From: Candidatus Acidiferrales bacterium | GTDB lineage: Bacteria; Acidobacteriota; Terriglobia; Acidiferrales; UBA7541 | Assembly (NCBI GenBank): GCA_030037775.1 | Contig: JASHQB010000053.1 | Span: 1 to 41,832, forward strand | Reading direction: 5' to 3' | Length of the DNA: 41,832 nucleotides | Shown: positions 11,659-18,142 of the stretch, one piece after another | Layout: each line of letters starts with the position of its first letter | How positions within the stretch are numbered: the first letter of the stretch is position 1 | The notes under the pieces: generated by a model | Told to the model about the DNA's origin: nothing | Databases searched by the model: none | Seen by the model: only the letters and a program-made list of their open reading frames with translations | Made by a program: the position numbers and the translations under genes

Positions 11659-11841
11659 TTGGCGTCACCCGCTCTACGATGGAAGGGGTGTGTGCGGGCA
11701 AAGCCGGTAATCTGGATGAGGCATGGGGCCCGAGCAGAGACGTTCTACTCGCTACCGGTGGTGTGCTCATTTTCCTGTTCGCGATGCGCGCGATTCCTGA
11801 ATTCCAAGATTCCGTTCGTCGGATGGGGTGACCAGCTTTGA
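11659..11841 (+). CDS. Possible small ORF upstream of the pentapeptide protein
   Basis: This 60-codon frame starts with TTG 11659, has AGGAG five bases before it, and its TGA stop overlaps the TTG start of the next gene. The product is Arg/Cys-rich (VVCSFSCSRCARF) with no recognisable domain. The good Shine-Dalgarno and the overlapping stop-start could make it a leader peptide coupled to the next gene, but the peptide itself looks unconvincing. Confidence 0.2.
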   Translation: MASPALRWKGCVRAKPVIWMRHGARAETFYSLPVVCSFSCSRCARFLNSKIPFVGWGDQL

Positions 11842-13823
11842 AGAAGCTGCGTTTTCGCTTTGGAGCGTCCGCAGAAGAAGTGGACAAGCCGGCTGCGGCT
11901 GAGCAGGAGAAAAGAGCCGAGGCGACGCTGAAGTATTGGTGCCGCAAATTCGGCGACCCGGAGCTCGATGAGATCGTCGAAGACCACCGCGCGTGGATGG
12001 AATCGCGCGGCGAATTCGGACGAAAAGCGGATCTGGCGAGTGCGAATTTCGAGAAGGCGGATTTGATGGGCGCCGAACTGCAAGGCGCAAATCTACTTCG
12101 CGCGAATCTGCAGGGTGCGGACTTGCTGTTGGCGGACCTGCGCGGTGCGTGCCTGATCGAAGCGGACCTGAGCGACGCAAACCTGGTGAGCACAAATCTG
12201 CGCGGCGCCAGCTTGGTGGGCGCGAACTTATCGACGGCCACCGGGCTCGTGGCGCGGCAGTTGGCGGGGGCAAGCCTGTTTGGGGCGGCGCTGCCGGAGT
12301 CGCTTTATCCTTTTGAAGGCGTCGCCAAGGCCACGGTAGTCAGCAACGTTTTGCAGATTCTCCTTGGCACCATGACGGTGATGTGCATTTTTCTCTGGGC
12401 TGCCGTCGGAGCGACGACAGACGCGCAGCTGGTGAAAAACTCTCCGGCGCCGATACCGTTCGCCGGAAATGTGATGCCGACTCTGGTCTTTTACCTGATG
12501 GCGCCGATGCTGCTCGCCGGAGTTTACATCGCCTTCCACTTTCATCTGCAGCGGTTGTGGGATGCGCTGGGCGAGTTGCCGGCGGTATTTCCGGATGGCC
12601 GCAGACTCGCGGAATACGTACCCGCGTCGATGATTGCTCTGGCGCCGGAGCGGCTGTGCGAGTTGGAATCGCGCGGAACGGCGTTCGGCTTCGTACGGCG
12701 GCTTTTCTCGAAGATGCTGGGGTATTGGATGGTTCCGGCGACGCTCGTTTTAGTGTGGGCGCGCTATCTGACGGAGCAGGACTGGCGCGGGAGCCTGTTG
12801 CAGATATTCTTTATTCTCGCGGCCGCGGCAATGAGTGGATTCCTCCCGGGAAGTGAGGCCAGTGTTTTTGACTCTGCCCGAAAGGGCGGGCGCAGAACGG
12901 CGGCGTGGGATTCGTGGCACACCAGCCGGTTCATGGTAATCACGGCAGTAGGCTGCTTTTTGCTGGTGCTGATGTCCCTGGGCGTGATTCTGGGAGCGCC
13001 GCATGCGGCGAATCGCGCTCCGAGGCTGGCGGCGGGGAATTTCCGGCGGTGGTCGGCGACTGTTTTCTGGCTTGCAGGCTACGATCCATTTCCGAATCTG
13101 AGCGGCGCACGCATATCGGATGCCCCCGCGGTATGGTTCAGCTCCCCGAATGACTTGAAACCGGTAAAAGGAGCGCAACTCCGGGATGCGAGCTTGCGTT
13201 ATGCCGAAGGTGACGGCGCATTCTTTGCGCGAGCCGCGCTGCAAGACTCCGACTTGGGGGGAGGGAATTTTTCCGAGGCAGATTTCCGGGCGGCGAATCT
13301 GAGGTCCGTCAACCTGAAGGAAGCGGATCTCTCTCGAGCGAATTTTCAAGACGCTGACCTCACCTATGCGGTGCTGGATGGCGCGATCGGCGTGGAAGCG
13401 GAATTTGACGGCGCGAACCTATATAGCGCCCGGCTTGCGGGCGTGCGCTTCGACCGGGCCCGCCTGGCCAAGGCCGACTTGCGCGGCGCTGTTCTGGAAA
13501 CGGCGGAATTGAACCAGGCGGACTTCAGCGGGGCCTACATGGGAGGGGCAAAGCTTTCCGGAGCATCGCTCCAGAGCGCGCATTTCAGTGCGGCCTTTCT
13601 CGACGGCGCGGAATTGCGCAACGCCGACCTGCGCGGCGCCGCTTTCGCGGGCGCAATTCTGAGTGGCGCTGATCTGGGCGGCTCCAATTTGGACGGCGCC
13701 GATCTGCGGGGTGCGCTCAGCGCGACCGCGGCACAAATCTGCGCAGCGGCTAGCCGCAAAGGGACGCAGATGGATGACGCCCTGCTTCAGCGGGTCATGA
13801 TTTCTTGCGGAGTTGGCCAATAG
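11838..13823 (+). CDS. Membrane protein with two pentapeptide-repeat domains
   Basis: 661 residues, starting at TTG 11838. An in-frame stop nine bases upstream rules out a longer start, and GGGGTGA provides a Shine-Dalgarno. Residues 64-150 are pentapeptide repeats (A(D/N)LxxAN type), which fold as a right-handed quadrilateral beta-helix. Residues 168-192, 212-234, 293-310, 319-337 and 364-387 look like five membrane helices. Residues about 445-625 are a second, longer pentapeptide block. The charged N-terminus contains FGDPELDEIVEDHRAWMES. Such repeats occur in the gyrase-binding Qnr/MfpA proteins and also in many unrelated bacterial membrane proteins, so function cannot be assigned. Five helices would put the two repeat domains on opposite sides of the membrane. 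It lies just after dnaN and converges with the next gene, 21 bases away. Confidence 0.85.
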   Translation: MKKLRFRFGASAEEVDKPAAAEQEKRAEATLKYWCRKFGDPELDEIVEDHRAWMESRGEFGRKADLASANFEKADLMGAELQGANLLRANLQGADLLLADLRGACLIEADLSDANLVSTNLRGASLVGANLSTATGLVARQLAGASLFGAALPESLYPFEGVAKATVVSNVLQILLGTMTVMCIFLWAAVGATTDAQLVKNSPAPIPFAGNVMPTLVFYLMAPMLLAGVYIAFHFHLQRLWDALGELPAVFPDGRRLAEYVPASMIALAPERLCELESRGTAFGFVRRLFSKMLGYWMVPATLVLVWARYLTEQDWRGSLLQIFFILAAAAMSGFLPGSEASVFDSARKGGRRTAAWDSWHTSRFMVITAVGCFLLVLMSLGVILGAPHAANRAPRLAAGNFRRWSATVFWLAGYDPFPNLSGARISDAPAVWFSSPNDLKPVKGAQLRDASLRYAEGDGAFFARAALQDSDLGGGNFSEADFRAANLRSVNLKEADLSRANFQDADLTYAVLDGAIGVEAEFDGANLYSARLAGVRFDRARLAKADLRGAVLETAELNQADFSGAYMGGAKLSGASLQSAHFSAAFLDGAELRNADLRGAAFAGAILSGADLGGSNLDGADLRGALSATAAQICAAASRKGTQMDDALLQRVMISCGVGQ

Positions 13824-13844
13824 AAGCGGGCTCGATCCGTCCGC

Positions 13845-14888
13845 CTATTTCGTTTTTGCGGGCGGGGTGAAGGGTAGATCGGGTCGGGCGAACTCGAAAA
13901 TGCCGTGAGGATCATCGGCGAGAAGAATTCGGTGCGGTTCGATGATAATCGCGGACGGCGTCAAATCCTCGCTGTTCGTGTTCAGCGTGCGGTAGCTTTC
14001 CACGCGGTTCCCACTCTTGTCGAACTTCATCAGGTAATCACCGAGAGAGATCCAAACTTCCTGCGTTTGCGGATCCACGCCGATGGCGTTGATGACAATG
14101 GGGATCGGCTGCGGAATGCTGCGCTCGTCGATTCGCGCGATGTCTCGCCGCTGGGCTTGCGCTGAAGGATAGACGTCCAGAGTGTGCAGCGAGATCTCGT
14201 AAGCGGAAGATCCGAAGGGATCGTACTTGCGAACCGTGGGTTCCGGGTAGTACGTGAAGGCGTAATAAATGTGGTTTCCCGGATCGGAGGCAAGCCGGCC
14301 GATATTGAGAAAACGATTGAAGTCCTCGTGGTCGGCGAGATCGGAGATGTCGCCAAACTCGCGCAGCAGCTTGCCTTTTGGGTCATAGACGGCCACGAGC
14401 TGGCGCGACTTGAGGCCGGAAACGGCAATTTGGCCGGAGGCGAGCGCAACCACCGAGGTAGGTGAGCCGGCGGGTATCGAAAGGGACAAGCTGCCGTCCG
14501 GCGTGTACACCTTTACCGCATTGGCGCCGCGGTCGGCGACGTAGATGCGCCCGGCGGCGTCCACGTCGAGATCCGCACCGTCAACAATGGCGGCTTTGCC
14601 GGAGTCAGTGCGAGGGACCTGGCCGAGGAAAGTGTTATCCGCAGTGTAAATGCGGACGACGTGATCTGCGGTCGACAGGAAATAGTAACGGCCGCGCGAA
14701 TCGCGCTTCATGGCTTTGATTCCGGGGCCAACGTCGGGAAACAAGCGCGCGCGTGCCGTGAGTTCGATTTGACTTTCGAGCACGCCCTCTTGCGCACGGG
14801 CGCTGCATGGCGCGAGCAGGAAGAAGGCTCCGGAAAGAAAGAAACCTGCAAAGAGCCCGAGGGAAACATGGCTGGGTCGAAATCTCAT
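13845..14888 (-). CDS. Secreted six-bladed beta-propeller (NHL-like) protein
   Basis: 347 residues from ATG 14888; an in-frame TTG three codons upstream is less likely. Residues 1-33 are a signal peptide: a basic start, the hydrophobic run GLFAGFFLSGAFFLLAP, and ARA before cleavage. The mature part has repeated blades with the pattern D..GRYYFLS.ADHVVRIY, D.AGRIYVADRGANAVKVY, DPKGKLLREFG and DPQTQEVWISLGDYLMKFD. These are typical of NHL/6-bladed propellers, a fold used for protein or ligand binding or as an enzyme scaffold. A consensus TATAAT lies 9-14 bases before the ATG, so the mRNA may be nearly leaderless. The function is not assignable; export to the periplasm or outside is likely. Confidence 0.8.
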   Translation of the reverse strand: MRFRPSHVSLGLFAGFFLSGAFFLLAPCSARAQEGVLESQIELTARARLFPDVGPGIKAMKRDSRGRYYFLSTADHVVRIYTADNTFLGQVPRTDSGKAAIVDGADLDVDAAGRIYVADRGANAVKVYTPDGSLSLSIPAGSPTSVVALASGQIAVSGLKSRQLVAVYDPKGKLLREFGDISDLADHEDFNRFLNIGRLASDPGNHIYYAFTYYPEPTVRKYDPFGSSAYEISLHTLDVYPSAQAQRRDIARIDERSIPQPIPIVINAIGVDPQTQEVWISLGDYLMKFDKSGNRVESYRTLNTNSEDLTPSAIIIEPHRILLADDPHGIFEFARPDLPFTPPAKTK

Positions 14889-14982
14889 ACCATTCAATTA
14901 TACATAGCGCGGCAGCGCAGTTAGGATGCGTACGAAGGCCGGAGGGTTTACGCCTAACAATTCTTATTGGTCAGGCACATTG

Positions 14983-15828
14983 CTAATGCTGTGTGGACTT
15001 CCAAAAGCCCGGGTCGCCGGCAGCAAAGTCATCGGAAATGTGGCTCGCGGCGGGATTGACCATGTAGAGTTCGCTATCCCAGGAAATGTAGGCGTTGCGC
15101 GCGATTTCCTGCAAGCGCGAGTCAACCGTCGTTCCCTCGGCGTCGCGGAGGGCTTTGGTCCTGGCGATATAATCGTCCATCTCCTTGAGAGAGCGCATCG
15201 GCATAAAGATCACGAAGGTTGTCGACGGCGCGCCGGCGTTCACCTGATAGGTCACCCAGGGAGCGTCCGCATTGAGACGCGCATAAGCGGCGCTCAAGTC
15301 CCGCATCGCTTCGGCGAATTCCTCTTCATGGCCCTGGCGAACATGAATCGTGGCCACGCGAAGGATATGCGCCTTGGAAAAATCGATCGAGGCGGCGCGA
15401 TAGCCGATACCATCCCTACGCACGGCAATCTCGTTGGTTTCGCTGGAAACGAAAGTCAGCAGGCGCTCCTGCATGGGCACCCACTCAGGATGAGCGGCGT
15501 TGCTCTTCGCGAGAGCGTCCGAGGTTGCTTCCATATCGGCGAAGGTATCGAAAAAATTCAGATAGATCACGCCGGAAGGTCCCGAGAGAGATTGCCCTCC
15601 GAACCAGTAGACCGGTGTCCTCGCTCGCTCATAATTACGGGCGATGGCGGTCAGCAATTCCTGGTAGGAGGCGTCCTTGCCCAGCACTAATTCTTGATGG
15701 ACGATGTTGAGAATTTCCGGCGGCTGGCCGGCCAGATTCAAGGCCTGATTGGCTTGGGCACGCACAGCTCGTGGAGACAAGAGGCAAGTCGCGAGAACGA
15801 TGGTCAACCCGAGGACATTCCGGATCAT
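14983..15828 (-). CDS. Secreted protein with two dimeric alpha/beta-barrel-like repeats
   Basis: 281 residues, start ATG 15828 with a strong AAGGAGG nine bases upstream. Residues 1-25 form a signal peptide ending ARA-like (VRAQA). Two related halves follow: one starts at about 40 (ILNIVHQELVLGKDASYQELL), the second at about 153 (AHILRVATIHVRQGHEEEF). Each has the beta-alpha-beta pattern of ferredoxin-like dimeric barrel proteins (ABM/NIPSNAP-like). No catalytic residues can be named. It lies 94 bases before the propeller gene on the same strand and may share its expression. The family role is unknown. Confidence 0.75.
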   Translation of the reverse strand: MIRNVLGLTIVLATCLLSPRAVRAQANQALNLAGQPPEILNIVHQELVLGKDASYQELLTAIARNYERARTPVYWFGGQSLSGPSGVIYLNFFDTFADMEATSDALAKSNAAHPEWVPMQERLLTFVSSETNEIAVRRDGIGYRAASIDFSKAHILRVATIHVRQGHEEEFAEAMRDLSAAYARLNADAPWVTYQVNAGAPSTTFVIFMPMRSLKEMDDYIARTKALRDAEGTTVDSRLQEIARNAYISWDSELYMVNPAASHISDDFAAGDPGFWKSTQH

Positions 15829-15849
15829 TGAGCAGTCCTCCTTCGCTAA

Positions 15850-16632
15850 TTAATCGGACCGGACAACAAGAGTTTCGATGGAGCGGGAATGGCCGGAGGT
15901 TTCATCCACGTCGATGAGCACCGCGTGCATCTGCACGTCTGCCTCCGCGACTTCAAAGCGTGCGGGGAGGCTACTCAGGAAACGCTGAATGATCGGCTCT
16001 TTGGTCATGCCGATGATGGAGTCATGCGGGCCGGTCATGCCGACGTCAGTGATGAAGGCGCTGCCGTTGGGTAGGACGCGCGCATCCGAGGTGGCCACGT
16101 GGGTATGCGTGCCAACCACCGCGGAGACCTTTCCATCGAGAAACCAGCCCATAGCCTGTTTTTCGGAGGTGGTCTCGGCGTGCATGTCAACAAGGATGAC
16201 TTTCACGTCGGGCGGAATGCGGGCTAGCTCGCGTTCCGCGGTGCGAAAAGGGCAGTCGATAGGCGCCATGAAGGTGCGCCCCTGCAGATTCAGGACCGCG
16301 TAACGCGTGCCGTTGCGGGCGCTGCCAATGTAAAGGCCGCTGCCCGGCAGGCCGTCCGGAAAATTCGCGGGACGCAGCAGACGGGGCTGGTGCGGAAAAT
16401 AGTCCATGATTTCCTTGCGGTCCCAGATGTGATTTCCGCCGGTGAGAACATCGGCGCCCGCGGCGAAGAGTTCATCGGCCAGGCGTGGAGTGATACCGAA
16501 ACCGGAGGCGGCATTTTCACAGTTCACAATGGCTAAATCGATTTTTCTCTGCTCGACGATGTCCGCCAGATGATCTTTGAGGATGATCCGCCCGGGAGAG
16601 CCAACAATATCGCCCACAAATAGAATCAGCAT
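15850..16632 (-). CDS. ymdB: YmdB-type metallophosphoesterase
   Basis: 260 residues, the usual length for the TIGR00282/YmdB family. It shows the dinuclear-metal signature residues: D8 in FVGDIVG, E39-N40 in NCENA, N67-H68 in TGGNHIWD, DMHAETTSEK, and GTHTHVATSDAR. Family members hydrolyse 2',3'-cyclic nucleotides and, in Bacillus, influence RNase Y-linked switching. The gene is usually next to rny (RNase Y); rny is absent here. The start ATG 16632 has no clear Shine-Dalgarno. Confidence 0.93.
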   Translation of the reverse strand: MLILFVGDIVGSPGRIILKDHLADIVEQRKIDLAIVNCENAASGFGITPRLADELFAAGADVLTGGNHIWDRKEIMDYFPHQPRLLRPANFPDGLPGSGLYIGSARNGTRYAVLNLQGRTFMAPIDCPFRTAERELARIPPDVKVILVDMHAETTSEKQAMGWFLDGKVSAVVGTHTHVATSDARVLPNGSAFITDVGMTGPHDSIIGMTKEPIIQRFLSSLPARFEVAEADVQMHAVLIDVDETSGHSRSIETLVVRSD

Positions 16633-16681
16633 AGGTAAGCGCTAGAGTTTAGAGGGTGGCGTGGAGAAAGAGTAGAAAAAT

Positions 16682-16697
16682 CGTTTCACGTGGAACA
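16682..16697. other. parS-like centromere site 2
   Basis: The 16-mer at 16682-16697 contains GTTTCACGTGGAAC and matches the parS consensus TGTTTCACGTGAAACA at 14 of 16 positions. The CACGTG core and GTTT/GAAC flanks are kept; GTTCCACGTGGAAC-type parS variants are used in other phyla. It lies in the 95-base gap between the DUF1990 stop and ymdB. Confidence 0.7.
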
Positions 16698-16727
16698 AAG
16701 GCCCAATTGGGCACCTGCTGCTCGGAT

Positions 16728-17300
16728 TTATTGCCGAATCGCTTCTTTCATGGCGTTCATGGAATCCTTTGCGAAGCGCCTCTGCAGTAGTCTGGCATAG
16801 GGATAAGCCAGGCGCGCCATCAACCGTGGGCGGGAGAAGGCGTAGACGTCGTACCAAACAGAATCATCCTCGGGGCGAAATTCAACGGTGAAGCGTTCTT
16901 CGCCGCGCTCGGCATGCGCCGGCAGAGTTCCGTAAGCGAAGCCATACTTCTCGCGAGCGCCGTGCTCTTCTATCACGTACACGATGCGGCAGGCGTTCAA
17001 CGACCAGAAACCAGCGTGCGATGCGAGAACGGCGACCGTTGCATTGGCCTCGATGGGAGTATCGGGCCAGCAAAGCGTGAGCCACGGCATGCTAAACATC
17101 TTCCACTGTTGTATGGCCCTGCGTGCTTTCTTAAAAATGTCCACCCCGGCGCCCAGCTGAACGCGATGGCGGTCCACATCGTAGCCGCGCGGCGCCTGCT
17201 CGCGAGAAACCCCCACGTGAGCATAAGAAAAGGGCTGATTCTTTTGAGTCGACAGAAAGTCTCGAATGAATTGCGAAGTAGGTTTCGCGGGAAAGAACAC
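16728..17300 (-). CDS. DUF1990 family protein
   Basis: About 190 residues. The family signature is clear: FSYAHVGVSR, GYDVDRHRVQLGAGVDIF, WKMFSMPWLTLCWPDTPI, GFWSLNACRIVYVIEE, YGFAYGTLPAHAERGEERF and FSRPRLMARLAYPYARLLQRRF. Members are about 160-200 residues long and of unknown function. The frame has no ATG at its beginning. It stays open to TTG 17402, but that part coincides with the 6S RNA candidate and parS, and family proteins start shortly before FSYxxVG. I therefore prefer GTG 17300 (TTG 17309 is also possible), although neither has a good Shine-Dalgarno. In related genomes rny often occupies this position. Confidence 0.85.
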   Translation of the reverse strand: MFFPAKPTSQFIRDFLSTQKNQPFSYAHVGVSREQAPRGYDVDRHRVQLGAGVDIFKKARRAIQQWKMFSMPWLTLCWPDTPIEANATVAVLASHAGFWSLNACRIVYVIEEHGAREKYGFAYGTLPAHAERGEERFTVEFRPEDDSVWYDVYAFSRPRLMARLAYPYARLLQRRFAKDSMNAMKEAIRQ

Positions 17301-17315
17301 AGGACACAATTCTGA

Positions 17316-17331
17316 TGTTTCACGTGAAACA
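17316..17331. other. parS centromere site 1 (perfect consensus)
   Basis: TGTTTCACGTGAAACA is a perfect 16-bp palindrome identical to the consensus ParB-binding site known from Bacillus and conserved across bacteria. It lies between the 6S RNA candidate and the DUF1990 start, about 7 kb from dnaA, as expected for an origin-proximal centromere. parA and parB themselves are not in the window. Confidence 0.92.
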
Positions 17332-17334
17332 AAA

Positions 17335-17538
17335 GCAAGCGGAGAGGTCCACGTCGCCGTGGCGGCTAGGCCGCTGAACCCCTGAATAAAGTGGGCGCCC
17401 AACGCCTGCCTTCAGGCTTTCCGATCCCGATTGCTCGGGAGGGACATGCGCACCGGCAGAACGACAAGGACTCCCGGGGACTCAGTGTTGGTTCAAAAAG
17501 GCCATCGCAGCGAAACGCGCGTCGCAGGCCAACTCCGC
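17335..17538 (-). ncRNA. ssrS: Probable 6S RNA
   Basis: This roughly 200-base region, directly downstream of zapA, folds as one long rod on the minus strand. Nested co-linear helices are 17533-17538 with 17339-17344 (GCGGAG/CTCCGC), 17500-17503 with 17369-17372 (GGCC/GGCC), 17490-17494 with 17376-17380 (GAACC/GGTTC), and 17480-17485 with 17382-17387 (CTGAGT/ATTCAG). Terminal hairpins such as TCCCGA/TCGGGA lie in the middle. TACAAT at 17549-17544 is a -10 element placed so that transcription would begin near 17538, exactly at the closing stem. The 3' side runs into a U-rich stretch. Linkage to zapA is typical of 6S RNA, which binds sigma-70 RNA polymerase by mimicking an open promoter. The ends are approximate. 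Confidence 0.7.
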
Positions 17539-17641
17539 GTCTCATTGTAACAGGACTGATTGGCGGGAATCGCTGGGGACAGAGCGAAGCGCGTTATCGT
17601 GCGTCGAATCTTGGGATTGAGTTGAGTAAGGACCGGGGCTG

Positions 17642-17920
17642 CTAGGCAGACGTCTCAAGGGTCTTTTCTACGAGACGAACGCAACGTTGCACGTGCTGGC
17701 GCAGGGGACCCTCGACTTCTTGCTGGCGCTTTCGAAGGATGTAAAGTTCGTCCGCGATGTTTAGAGCGGTAAGCACGGCAACGCGCGTGGAATCCACCTG
17801 GCGCGTGGATTCGGCGACGGCGCGCATTTTTTCGTCCACGAAAGCGGCTACTTCGCGAAGATAATGCTCGTCGCCGTCTGCTTGAACATTATAGGTTTGA
17901 TCGAAAATTTCGACTTTCAT
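17642..17920 (-). CDS. zapA: Cell division protein ZapA
   Basis: 92 residues. The frame is open further upstream, but ATG 17920 has GGGAG seven bases before it and gives the normal ZapA start MKVEIFDQTYNVQADGDEHYL. It shows the ZapA core (FVDEKMRAVAEST, VDSTRVAVLTALNIADELY) followed by a C-terminal coiled coil (LRKRQQEVEGPLRQHVQR). ZapA bundles FtsZ protofilaments at the Z ring. It lies downstream of pheT and just upstream of the 6S RNA candidate. A 222-base gap to pheT (17921-18142) holds no gene that I can support. Confidence 0.9.
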   Translation of the reverse strand: MKVEIFDQTYNVQADGDEHYLREVAAFVDEKMRAVAESTRQVDSTRVAVLTALNIADELYILRKRQQEVEGPLRQHVQRCVRLVEKTLETSA

Positions 17921-18142
17921 CGGCGATCTCCCGGCTGGCTGCCGCCATTCTGCTGGATTGGGGCAGGCAACGCAAGGGCGCGGAGAGCTCTCCGCAAGCG
18001 TTCTACCGATGGTGCTTGTGCGGCTGGCGGGCAGGCTCAACCCCAGCGTTCCTTGGGCATCAATGCGGCCAACGCCCTGGCCCGTAGGCAATCGTCGGAG
18101 TAAAAACAGTGGCTAGAGCGCCGGTCGGTACGCTGGTGCCTT

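Noticed and set aside
16701-16712. GCCCAATTGGGC palindrome next to the second parS-like site
   Set aside because: A 12-bp palindrome on its own can occur by chance, has no T-tract for termination and no recognised binding protein.
17309-17402. Longer N-terminus for the DUF1990 protein
   Set aside because: The extension starts at TTG, has no counterpart in the family, and overlaps both the 6S RNA helices and the perfect parS palindrome.
17921-18091. 57-codon N-terminal extension of ZapA
   Set aside because: It is compositionally odd (Arg/Pro/Ser-rich), and ATG 17920 has a good Shine-Dalgarno and gives the normal family start.
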